Shown: positions 53,491 to 60,862 of the stretch, piece after piece | Position numbering within the stretch: the stretch's first letter is position 1 | Layout: every line of letters begins with the position of its first letter | Assembly: GCA_017521425.1 (NCBI GenBank) | Contig: JAFXCQ010000008.1 | Coordinates: 62,001-126,000, forward strand | Length of the DNA stretch: 64,000 nt | Direction of reading: 5' to 3' | Origin: Clostridia bacterium | GTDB lineage: Bacteria > Bacillota > Clostridia > Oscillospirales > Acutalibacteraceae | Program-made: the position numbers and the translations under genes | The notes under the pieces: generated by a model | Database searches by the model: none | What the model saw: the letters and a program-made list of their open reading frames with translations, nothing else | Told to the model about the DNA's origin: nothing

Positions 53491-53856
53491 TTGATAAATG
53501 GTTATAAATACAAAGCGGATGATATATTTTATCTTGTAAAAAAACATTATTGCCCTAAATGTGGCTCTCGACTTAAAAGGGCTTTAGTTTCAAAGGTTGT
53601 AAATTCTGAGTCTCCGGAAGCTAAGAATTATGACTTCCGTCATTATGATTTTGGCAGAATGAAAGGCGATGTCAAGTTTTATTGGCACGATTTTCAATGT
53701 GCGGATTGTGGAAAACAATTAACAGTCAATGAAATGAAAAGATACGAGGGTGTTGACACTAAAAAAATAACTTTTACAAAATTTATGCGTATTGTAACCT
53801 GGACAATAGTTGCAATAGCATTTATTGTTGAACTCATAAAAGTGATTTTTAATTGA
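53491..53856 (+). CDS. Zinc-ribbon membrane protein of unknown function
   Basis: 121 residues. TTG start with AAAGGAG 8 nt upstream. CPKCGSRL near residue 23 and CADCGKQL near residue 70 form a four-Cys zinc ribbon. A C-terminal helix (MRIVTWTIVAIAFIVELIKV) anchors it. It is 24 nt after the DUF218 gene, so probably in that operon. Function unknown. Confidence 0.65.
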   Translation: MINGYKYKADDIFYLVKKHYCPKCGSRLKRALVSKVVNSESPEAKNYDFRHYDFGRMKGDVKFYWHDFQCADCGKQLTVNEMKRYEGVDTKKITFTKFMRIVTWTIVAIAFIVELIKVIFN

Positions 53857-53881
53857 CTTTACTGTCGAAAATTGTTAGAAT
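53853..53881 (+). promoter_or_regulatory. Promoter of the SPFH gene
   Basis: TTGACT (53853-53858), 17-nt spacer, TAGAAT (53876-53881). The -35 overlaps the stop of the zinc-ribbon gene. Confidence 0.7.
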
Positions 53882-53923
53882 AAAAGAACCAAGTTAATTG
53901 GATTTGAAAGGGTGGAAATTATT

Positions 53924-54715
53924 ATGAAAAAGAATGTAGTAAAAATCGTGATTGCAGCAATTTGCATTGTACTCGTTGCCGGTGTGTGTTTAACTTGTTT
54001 TACAGTAGTTAAAGCAGGTCACACAGGTGTAGTTTTAACTTTTGGTGCAGTTGAAGAAAATGTTTTTGAAGAGGGCTTACACTTCAAAATGCCATTGGTA
54101 CAGACAGTTGTTCAGATGAATAACCGTACTCAAAAGGTAGAAACAGAGGGTAGTGCATCTTCAAAGGACTTGCAGATTATTTCTTATGTTGTTGCAGTAA
54201 ACTACCACGTAAGAAGTGAAGCTTCTGCATCTCTTTATCAGAATGTTGGTAAGGATTATGGTACAGTAATTATTGTTCCTGCAATTCAGGAAAGCATCAA
54301 AGCAGTTACTGCACAGTTTACTGCAGAAGAGCTTATTACAAAGCGTCAGACAGTTGGCGACCAGATTAAAGAAGCATTATCTGAAAAAATCAATTCTTAC
54401 GGTATAGAAGTTGAAATTTTCAACATTGTAAATTTCGATTTCTCTGAAGAATTCAATGCTGCGGTTGAGGCAAAACAAACTGCACAGCAACAAGCGCTTA
54501 AAGCAGAGCAGGACCTTGTAAGAATTGAAGTTGAAGCTAAACAAAAAATCGCACAAGCAGAAGCGGAAGCTGAAAGCATCAGACTCATTCAGGAAGCACT
54601 TGCAAAATCACCGGATTATGTTGATTATGTTAAGTGGAACAAATGGGACGGCAAGTTACCAGAGGTTATGGGTAGTGATGGTGTTCTTGTTGATGTAGGC
54701 GATTTGGCCGAATAA
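53924..54715 (+). CDS. SPFH/prohibitin-family membrane protein
   Basis: 263 residues: N-terminal membrane helix (IVIAAICIVLVAGVCLTCF), SPFH domain (about 30-195, with AGHTGVVLTFGAVEENVF) and a coiled coil rich in Ala, Gln and Glu (about 180-228). Such proteins build ring or microdomain scaffolds in the membrane. I chose the ATG at 53924; a GTG at 53912 lies inside the AAAGGGTGG ribosome site. It has its own promoter and terminator. Confidence 0.9.
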   Translation: MKKNVVKIVIAAICIVLVAGVCLTCFTVVKAGHTGVVLTFGAVEENVFEEGLHFKMPLVQTVVQMNNRTQKVETEGSASSKDLQIISYVVAVNYHVRSEASASLYQNVGKDYGTVIIVPAIQESIKAVTAQFTAEELITKRQTVGDQIKEALSEKINSYGIEVEIFNIVNFDFSEEFNAAVEAKQTAQQQALKAEQDLVRIEVEAKQKIAQAEAEAESIRLIQEALAKSPDYVDYVKWNKWDGKLPEVMGSDGVLVDVGDLAE

Positions 54716-54743
54716 TAAATACATAAAAACAGCAAAAACCAAG

Positions 54744-54781
54744 TGCTCGTAACCATTTATAGTTACGAGCATATTTTGTTA
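54744..54781 (+). terminator. Terminator of the SPFH gene
   Basis: Perfect 10-bp stem tgctcgtaac with its complement (54744-54753, 54762-54771), 8-nt loop, tail tattttgtt. Confidence 0.88.
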
Positions 54782-54801
54782 ATATAAGCATTGATTTTTT
54801 C

Positions 54802-54830
54802 TTGACAATGTGTATAAATTGTATTATATT
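54802..54830 (+). promoter_or_regulatory. Promoter of the mgtE leader
   Basis: Consensus -35 TTGACA (54802-54807), 17-nt spacer, TATATT (54825-54830). Transcription from here gives a leader of about 260 nt before mgtE. Confidence 0.85.
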
Positions 54831-54883
54831 TATTTATGTACTTTTTATAATTTTTAAAATTGATTTTAAAGGGGGAAAAACAG

Positions 54884-54988
54884 ATGGACGCTGGCGGTAG
54901 TTGTAGTCACGCGAGAAATAAAATCCGATATTTTGGCGGTTTGGAAATAAGTGCCGAAGTGGCATCTGTTTTAGGTGTTATTGACTGA
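54884..54988 (+). CDS. Possible 34-residue leader peptide upstream of mgtE
   Basis: Starts with MDAGGSCSHARNK and ends GVID. It has a strong ribosome site AAAGGGGG at 54868-54875, 8 nt from the ATG. Its start codon lies in the 5' strand of the leader's closing helix and its stop in the second hairpin, so ribosome movement would change the RNA fold. It may be a true attenuator peptide or an accidental frame within a structured RNA. Confidence 0.45.
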   Translation: MDAGGSCSHARNKIRYFGGLEISAEVASVLGVID

Positions 54989-55034
54989 AAAATTAACATT
55001 TTTCGGTTTTGTGGCATTATGTGAATTTTAACCG

Positions 55035-55062
55035 CCGGGCAGTATGCTCGGTTTTTTTATTT
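55035..55062 (+). terminator. Attenuator-type terminator before mgtE
   Basis: 7-bp stem ccgggca / tgctcgg (one G-U, GTA loop) with a run of seven T, located between promoter and mgtE and therefore suited to conditional readthrough. Confidence 0.8.
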
Positions 55063-55100
55063 CTTAACCTGAAGGGTATATTAAGATTGGAGGTTAAGAT

Positions 55101-56453
55101 ATGGATAAAGACATTATCATAAAATTATTTGAGAAAAAAGAATATAAAGCTATAAAAAGCATTTTTGACACAATGAATCCTGTTGATACTGCTACTCTTT
55201 TACCAGAATTCGATGAAAAAGAAATGGTGCTTTTATTCAGATTGATTCCGAAAGAAAATGCTGCTATGGTTTTCACTTACCTTGAAGCAGATTCTCAGCA
55301 AGTGCTTTTAGAGGCATTTACTGATAAAGAGTTAAAGCACATTATGGATGAAATGTTCATTGACGATGCTGTTGACGTTATTGAAGAAATGCCTGCTAAT
55401 GTTGTAAGCAGAATGTTAAGTGCGGCAGGCGATAAGAGGGAAAGTATAAACCAAATTCTAAACTACCCTGAAGACAGTGCGGGTAGTATTATGACTCTTG
55501 AATACATCACACTTTTGCCTACAATGACAATTGGTGATGCACTTAAAAAAATCAAATCAATTGGTGCAAAATTTGAAACAGTTTATACCTGTTATGTTGT
55601 TGAAAAACATAAATTGTTAGGTATTGTTACTGCAAAAGAGCTTTTGACACAGGATGATAGTATTACTATTTCCGATGTTATGGAAACAAATATTATTACG
55701 GTAAATACCCACGCAGACAAAGAAGAGGTTGCTAATTTGTTAAATAAATACGACTTTTTAGCACTTCCTGTTGTTGATGTTGAAAATTGTATGGTTGGTA
55801 TAGTTACAATTGACGACGCGATGGATGTTATCTTAGAAGAAGCAGAAGAAGATATTCAGATGATGTCCGGTATTACACCTACAGATAAGCCATTCTTAAA
55901 GACATCTGTTTTTGAAATTTTCAGAACAAGAATTCCGTGGCTTTTAATTCTTATGCTTTCTTCAACCTTTACAGGAATTATTATTTCATCCTTTGAAACT
56001 GCACTTGAAAAGTTGGTTGTGCTTACTGCGTTTATTCCTATGATTATGGGTACAGGCGGTAACTCCGGTAGTCAGGCATCTGTTACAGTTATCCGTGGTC
56101 TTTCATTGGGTGAAGTTGATATTAAAGATGTTATGAAAGTTCTCTGGAAAGAATTAAGGGTTTCAATTCTTTGCGGTGTTGTAATTGCCGTTGCAACATT
56201 CTTAAAAGTTTACTTTATAGATGGTTTTGTTATGGGTACAGAAAATGTATCTTTGGTAGTTTCTATGGTTGTAGCCCTGACACTTTGCGTAACAGTTATA
56301 GCGGCAAAACTCATTGGTTGCGTTTTACCGTTACTTGCTAAAAAAATGGGTTTTGACCCTGCAGTTATGGCAAGTCCGTTTATCACAACATTAGTAGATG
56401 CTATTTCACTTTTAGTTTATTTTGGTATTGCAAAGGCATTTTTGCCTATATAA
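55101..56453 (+). CDS. mgtE: Magnesium transporter MgtE
   Basis: 450 residues: N-terminal helical Mg2+-sensing domain (about 1-125), two CBS domains (about 135-255; DVMETNIITVNTHADKEEV), a plug helix, and a five-helix pore domain (about 270-450) with the signature MGTGGNSGSQASVTVIRG. It imports Mg2+ (possibly Co2+) and is gated by intracellular Mg2+. GGAGG lies 7 nt before the ATG. Expression is probably controlled by the leader upstream. Confidence 0.95.
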   Translation: MDKDIIIKLFEKKEYKAIKSIFDTMNPVDTATLLPEFDEKEMVLLFRLIPKENAAMVFTYLEADSQQVLLEAFTDKELKHIMDEMFIDDAVDVIEEMPANVVSRMLSAAGDKRESINQILNYPEDSAGSIMTLEYITLLPTMTIGDALKKIKSIGAKFETVYTCYVVEKHKLLGIVTAKELLTQDDSITISDVMETNIITVNTHADKEEVANLLNKYDFLALPVVDVENCMVGIVTIDDAMDVILEEAEEDIQMMSGITPTDKPFLKTSVFEIFRTRIPWLLILMLSSTFTGIIISSFETALEKLVVLTAFIPMIMGTGGNSGSQASVTVIRGLSLGEVDIKDVMKVLWKELRVSILCGVVIAVATFLKVYFIDGFVMGTENVSLVVSMVVALTLCVTVIAAKLIGCVLPLLAKKMGFDPAVMASPFITTLVDAISLLVYFGIAKAFLPI

Positions 56454-56590
56454 TGATTGTAATTAGTCGAAACGCAGTTGCGTTTCGTAAAAGCCGATTT
56501 TATCGGCTTTTAGCAAAATTGTATTTCATAAACACAATTTTGCATTACAGTCATTGAAAGGAATATAGTCGAATTTTCAAAGAAAATTCG
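56452..56590 (+). repeat. Cloverleaf-like structured element after mgtE plus an extra hairpin
   Basis: The outer stem aatgattgtaat (56452-56463) pairs with attacagtcatt (56544-56555), 12 bp with one G-U. It encloses three hairpins: cgaaacgca-gt-tgcgtttcg (56468-56487), aaaagccgat-ttt-atcggctttt (56489-56511), gcaaaattgt / acaattttgc (56513-56543). A fourth, cgaattttc-aaa-gaaaattcg, lies at 56570-56590. The outer stem overlaps the mgtE stop codon. No T-run typical of a terminator follows. Confidence 0.75.
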
Positions 56591-56622
56591 ATACCAAATA
56601 ATAAAAGATTTCGGAGAAATTT

Positions 56623-57738
56623 ATGAGTTTAAAATTTAAAAATGGAAAATTTACAATTTTACAAGTAAGCGACCCGCAAGATTTACAATATGTAAGAAAA
56701 ACAATGATGAAAATGCTTGATAAAGCATACGACAGAGTAAAGCCTGATTTGATTGTGTTTACAGGTGACAATGTTTTAGGTAACCATTTTCGTGACGCAA
56801 GAACTCTCACCCCGCTTTTTGTTAAAACAAAAGAGGCAGAGTTCAAAGCAATGGAAATTGCAATAGAAAAACTTTTAAGACCTGTTGAAGACAGAAAAAT
56901 TCCATTTTCTATGATTTATGGTAATCACGATGATATGAACGAGATTACCAAAAAAGAACAGTCAGATATTTACAGACGATATCCACATTTTGTAGGTCTC
57001 GATAATGATATTGAAATATTAAAAGACGAAACTTTCAATATACCGATTTATTCAGAGGATGGTAGTGAGGTTAAATTTAATATATGGATGCTTGACAGTG
57101 CATGGAAAGATAAGGAAGAAGACAAGTGCTATAGTCAGGTTAAGCCCGAGGCAATAGAGTGGTACAAGAAAAAGAGTGCCGAATTAAAAGCACAAAATGG
57201 CGGAGTACCCGTGCCATCTTTAATGTTCCAGCACATTCCGTTAATAGAAATGCTCGATTTAATGGAAGAATGTAGTAAAGATGACGAGGGTGCATTCGAA
57301 GGTCCTGACGGAAAATACTTTAAAGCAAAGCCGTGTGTTGATGGCGAAATCGGTGAGTATATATGCACTGTTTCACAAGGCAACGGTCAGGTAGAAGCAA
57401 TTAAAGAGTGCGGTGATATAAAAGCAATTGTTTTTGGTCACGACCACCAGAACTGCTTTACAACAACACTCGACGGTATTAACATTGTGCAGACTCCTTG
57501 CGCATCTTTTCGTTGCTATGGCAGACGTTCACGTGGTGTAAGAGTTTTCACAATTGATGAAAAAACAGGTGATTACGAAACAGAGCATCTTAATTATAAA
57601 GACTTATGTGGCGACAGCTTAAAGGCAGAGTTAGAATACATCTGGGATGCAGACGGAATGTTAAAAGAAAAAATTCTTTTATGCTGTGGTGTAGGTCTTA
57701 TCACAACGACAATAAAACATATTTTTAAGAGAAAATAG
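56623..57738 (+). CDS. Calcineurin-like metallophosphoesterase, cytoplasmic
   Basis: 371 residues, no signal peptide. Metal-site motifs in order: VSDPQDLQ, FTGDNVLGNH, YGNHDDMNE, FQHIPLIEM and FGHDHQNCF. It resembles Icc/purple-acid-phosphatase-like proteins of Clostridia. GGAG lies upstream of the ATG. It stands 27 nt before the glycerophosphodiesterase gene, so the pair may act on phospholipid or wall-polymer fragments; substrate unknown. Confidence 0.85.
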   Translation: MSLKFKNGKFTILQVSDPQDLQYVRKTMMKMLDKAYDRVKPDLIVFTGDNVLGNHFRDARTLTPLFVKTKEAEFKAMEIAIEKLLRPVEDRKIPFSMIYGNHDDMNEITKKEQSDIYRRYPHFVGLDNDIEILKDETFNIPIYSEDGSEVKFNIWMLDSAWKDKEEDKCYSQVKPEAIEWYKKKSAELKAQNGGVPVPSLMFQHIPLIEMLDLMEECSKDDEGAFEGPDGKYFKAKPCVDGEIGEYICTVSQGNGQVEAIKECGDIKAIVFGHDHQNCFTTTLDGINIVQTPCASFRCYGRRSRGVRVFTIDEKTGDYETEHLNYKDLCGDSLKAELEYIWDADGMLKEKILLCCGVGLITTTIKHIFKRK

Positions 57739-57765
57739 TATTTATAACATACAGGAGAAAGAGAA

Positions 57766-58530
57766 ATGGCAAAAATCAATGTTATTTCACACAGAGGAGC
57801 AAATATGGTAGCCCCTCAGAATACATTACCGGCATTTAAAAAATCTTTCGAGATTGGTTGCGATGGTGTAGAAACAGATATTCACTTAACAAAAGACGGT
57901 GTACCGGTTTTGTGTCACAATTTCACTATTGATGACACATCAACCGGTAAAGGTGCAATTAAAGATATGACTTTGGAAGAGCTTTTACAGTTCGACTTTG
58001 GTTCATATAAAGGTGAGGAATATAAAGATACTAAAATTCCACTTTTAGAAGATTTCATTAAGCTTTGCAAAGAAAATAACGTAGAAGTGCTTAATATTGA
58101 ATTGAAAAGCGAAGTTCCGGGCGAAGCACCAATTGAATTCCCTAAAGTGACAATTGAGCTTGCTAAAAAGTATGATATGTTCGATAAGTTAATTATTTCT
58201 TCATTTGACCCTGCTATTTTAGTTGTGTGTAAAAAACTTGACGCGAAATGCAAAACAGGTCTTCTCTATGCACCGGATAAAAAAATTGGCAGAAGAATTA
58301 TGTTTAAGCCATTTAAATTTGCAAAAGAAATTAAAGCGGATGCACTTCACCCATACAGTGCTTTAGTTACAAAGGAATATGTAAAAAAAGCAAACAAAGA
58401 GGGTATAATGGTAAACCCTTGGACTGTTAATAAAGAAAAGGAAATTAAAAGACTTATTCATTGTGGAGTAACAGGAATAATCACAGACAATCCCGGTTTG
58501 TGCAATAAGCTTATAGAAGAAAATAAATAA
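57766..58530 (+). CDS. ugpQ: Glycerophosphodiester phosphodiesterase
   Basis: 254 residues, cytoplasmic. It hydrolyses glycerophosphodiesters to glycerol-3-phosphate and an alcohol. Catalytic and metal positions are visible: SHRGAN (His), GVETDIHLTKDG (Glu and Asp), CHN (second His) and NIELKSE (Glu). Two family positions differ: the usual PENT is PQNT, and the usual HD after the second His is HN; core ligands are kept. AGGAG precedes the ATG. Confidence 0.92.
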   Translation: MAKINVISHRGANMVAPQNTLPAFKKSFEIGCDGVETDIHLTKDGVPVLCHNFTIDDTSTGKGAIKDMTLEELLQFDFGSYKGEEYKDTKIPLLEDFIKLCKENNVEVLNIELKSEVPGEAPIEFPKVTIELAKKYDMFDKLIISSFDPAILVVCKKLDAKCKTGLLYAPDKKIGRRIMFKPFKFAKEIKADALHPYSALVTKEYVKKANKEGIMVNPWTVNKEKEIKRLIHCGVTGIITDNPGLCNKLIEENK

Positions 58531-58540
58531 TTATTAAGTG

Positions 58541-58574
58541 ATACCTGAGTATAATAATACTTGGGTATTATTTA
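58541..58574 (+). terminator. Terminator after the glycerophosphodiesterase gene
   Basis: 12-bp stem atacctgagtat / atacttgggtat with two G-U pairs and AATA loop, tail tatttaatt. It lies just before the next gene, so it may be leaky. Confidence 0.6.
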
Positions 58575-58592
58575 ATTAGGAGTCTGAAATTT

Positions 58593-58898
58593 ATGACAGT
58601 ATTTGAAAAAATATATGAAGTAGTAAAAACAATTCCGAAAGGCAAGGTTGCTACTTACGGACAAGTTGCACTTCTTGCCGGCAATCCTCGTTGGGCGAGA
58701 GTTGTTGGTTATGCACTTCATAAAAACCCACAACCGGGAATTATACCTTGTCACAGAGTTGTAACGCGAAATGGTGAGGTTGCTAAAAGTTTCGCTTTCG
58801 GCGGTGAAAATGCACAAAGAGAACTTTTAGAAAAAGAAGGGGTTGTTTTTGAAAGTGATGGAACAATCGACCTTAAAAAATATGGTTGGTTGGGTTGA
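58593..58898 (+). CDS. MGMT-type O6-alkylguanine-DNA alkyltransferase domain protein
   Basis: 101 residues consisting only of the DNA-binding/active-site domain. The catalytic Cys is kept (PCHRVV, Cys53), with the helix-turn-helix arginine finger near NPRWARVVGYAL. Its length and lack of an N-terminal domain match the alkyltransferase-like proteins, but those have Trp in place of Cys, so this one may really accept alkyl groups. AGGAG precedes the ATG. Confidence 0.85.
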   Translation: MTVFEKIYEVVKTIPKGKVATYGQVALLAGNPRWARVVGYALHKNPQPGIIPCHRVVTRNGEVAKSFAFGGENAQRELLEKEGVVFESDGTIDLKKYGWLG

Positions 58899-58905
58899 TA
58901 TCGTA

Positions 58906-58934
58906 TTGTAAATATATTGAATATATGATAAAAT
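58906..58934 (+). promoter_or_regulatory. Promoter of the glutaminase-A-like operon
   Basis: TTGTAA (58906-58911), 17-nt spacer, TAAAAT (58929-58934), 41 nt before the start. Confidence 0.65.
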
Positions 58935-58975
58935 TTCATTAGCATTTTTATTTATAATCGAAAGGAAAAATTTTT

Positions 58976-60862
58976 ATGAAACTTCGCGCACCATCTATTC
59001 CGCTTATTACAATTGACCCATATTTTTCAGTATGGTCAAGAGATGAAATTATAAATTTTTATGAAACAGAGCATTGGACAAACAAACCGAACAATATAAT
59101 CGGTACAGTTTTTATAGATGATAAAGAATATTTGTTTTTAGGTTATGACAGAGATATATTGAAGTTAGAGCAGAAATCTATTGATATAGATGCATTTTCA
59201 TCTACTGTGGTAATGGAAAATGATATTATTTCACTTAACTTAAAATTCACTTCACCTGTTCTTATAAACGATTTAGAACTTTTAACACGTCCCGTGTCAT
59301 ATTTAGAGGTTGATTATAAATTGAAAGATAGTAAAAATCATAATGTTAAAATTGATGTTCGCGTAAGTGATGAGCTTTGTCTTGATGAAGCAGGGCAGAA
59401 TGATGTAGTAAAAGAAGAAGTGAAAGCAGAAAATCTCATTGGTATGAAAATGGGGAACGTTGAGCAAAAGCCACTTAACAAAAGTGGTGACGATATCCGT
59501 ATTGACTGGGGCTATGTTTATCTTCTTACAAACGGTAAAAACGCAGTTACCAAAACAAGCGATAGGCATGGTAAAGAATATATACATACAGTTTGTGATG
59601 TAAATGAAAATGAAGAAACTTTATTCTTTTTTGCTTACGATGATATTGAAAGCATTGAATATTTTAAAAAGCCGTTAAAATCTTATTGGAACAGAAATGG
59701 TAAGACTGTTCTTGAAGCAGTTAAAGAAGCAAATGATGATTATAAAGAAACTTTAAAAAGATGTAACGAATTTTCAGAAAAACTTTATAGTGATGCAGTA
59801 AAAGCAGGTGGCGAAAAATATGCTGAATTACTTTTACTCGCATATCGTCAGGTTATGGCGGCTCATAAATTAGTGTTAGATGAAAACGGAGAAATCCTTT
59901 ATGTATCAAAAGAGTGCAACTCAAACGGCTGTGCTGTAACTGTCGATGTAAGTTACCCGTCAACCCCGTTATTCCTTTTATATAATCCAGAATTAGTAAA
60001 GGGTATGATGCGACCAATTTATAAGTATGCAGAGAGCGACGAATGGACTTTCGATTTCGCACCACATGATGTTGGGCAATATCCATTAGTAAACGGTCAG
60101 GTTTATGGCGAGAATAAACTTATTTATCAGATGCCGGTTGAAGAATGTGGAAATATGCTCGTTATGGAAACTAACGTGGCACTCGCTACAAAATCAACGT
60201 TATTTGCAGAAAGTCACATTGAAACTCTTGAAAAATGGTGTAAATATTTAATTGAATTCGGTGCTGACCCGGGCAATCAGCTTTGTACAGATGATTTTGC
60301 AGGTCATTTAGAGCATAACTGCAACCTTTCACTTAAAGCAATTATGGGGCTTCGTGGTATGGCAATTATTATGGAAATGTCGGGGGACAAAGAAAAAGCT
60401 TCATTTTATAAAGCAGAAGCAGAAAAAATGGCAGAAAATTGGCTGAAAACTGCTGTTGATGAAAATGGTGAAAGTCTTTTAGCCTTCGACAGACCTGGTA
60501 CTTTCTCAATGAAATATAATATGGTGTGGGATAAGGTCTGGGGAACAGGTCTTTTCTCACAGCAGTTTATGGATAACGAACTCAAAAACAACAAAAAATA
60601 TTTCAATAAATACGGAATGCCACTTGATTCAAGAGCAGACTACACAAAGAGTGACTGGCTTGTGTGGGTTGCTTCAATGGCGAGTGATAAAAAGACTTTT
60701 GAAGATTTTATAGAACCACTTTGGCTTTCGTACAACGATTCTACAACAAGGGTTGCAATGACTGATTGGTATGATACGAAATCAGGTAATATGGTTTCAT
60801 TCAAACACCGTACAGTTCAGGGCGGTTTATTCATGAAAATATTGATGGAGAAAGAATTTTAA
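58976..60862 (+). CDS. Glutaminase A-like family protein (DUF4964/5127/4965/1793 architecture)
   Basis: 628 residues. The opening LRAPSIPLITIDPYFSVWS, the middle YRQVMAAHKLVLDENGEILY, and the (alpha/alpha)6-barrel-like part with DFAPHDVGQYP, TDDFAGHLEHNCNLSLKA and MKYNMVWDKVWG match the family of fungal glutaminase GtaA and bacterial homologues. Unlike most secreted members, it shows no signal peptide. The real substrate may be a carbohydrate or glutamine derivative. GAAAGG precedes the ATG. Its stop overlaps the next start. Confidence 0.8.
   Translation: MKLRAPSIPLITIDPYFSVWSRDEIINFYETEHWTNKPNNIIGTVFIDDKEYLFLGYDRDILKLEQKSIDIDAFSSTVVMENDIISLNLKFTSPVLINDLELLTRPVSYLEVDYKLKDSKNHNVKIDVRVSDELCLDEAGQNDVVKEEVKAENLIGMKMGNVEQKPLNKSGDDIRIDWGYVYLLTNGKNAVTKTSDRHGKEYIHTVCDVNENEETLFFFAYDDIESIEYFKKPLKSYWNRNGKTVLEAVKEANDDYKETLKRCNEFSEKLYSDAVKAGGEKYAELLLLAYRQVMAAHKLVLDENGEILYVSKECNSNGCAVTVDVSYPSTPLFLLYNPELVKGMMRPIYKYAESDEWTFDFAPHDVGQYPLVNGQVYGENKLIYQMPVEECGNMLVMETNVALATKSTLFAESHIETLEKWCKYLIEFGADPGNQLCTDDFAGHLEHNCNLSLKAIMGLRGMAIIMEMSGDKEKASFYKAEAEKMAENWLKTAVDENGESLLAFDRPGTFSMKYNMVWDKVWGTGLFSQQFMDNELKNNKKYFNKYGMPLDSRADYTKSDWLVWVASMASDKKTFEDFIEPLWLSYNDSTTRVAMTDWYDTKSGNMVSFKHRTVQGGLFMKILMEKEF

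Larger units (their letters stand above)
54837..55100 (+). ncRNA. Structured 5' leader of mgtE, unassigned riboswitch-like element
   Basis: A perfect 10-bp helix closes a 76-nt domain: aaaacagatg (54877-54886) with catctgtttt (54963-54972). A second hairpin ctgaaaaat-taac-atttttcgg (54985-55006) follows, then an intrinsic terminator (55035-55062). The sequence ggcggtt (54935-54941), with a shorter copy at 54893, is complementary to aaccgcc (55030-55036), which includes the first two bases of the terminator stem and so could form an antiterminator. M-box landmarks (GUUAGGUGAGGCUCCU, CGCUGCUGCCC) are absent, and I could not match other metal riboswitches. The layout predicts Mg2+- or ligand-controlled readthrough into mgtE. 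Confidence 0.65.

Noticed and set aside
54837-55100. M-box, NiCo or yybP-ykoY riboswitch before mgtE
   Set aside because: None of the conserved core sequences I know for these classes could be placed; only gene context would support the call, so it is listed as unassigned.
58593-58898. Alkyltransferase-like (ATL) protein without activity
   Set aside because: The active-site Cys is present in PCHRVV, whereas ATL proteins have Trp there.
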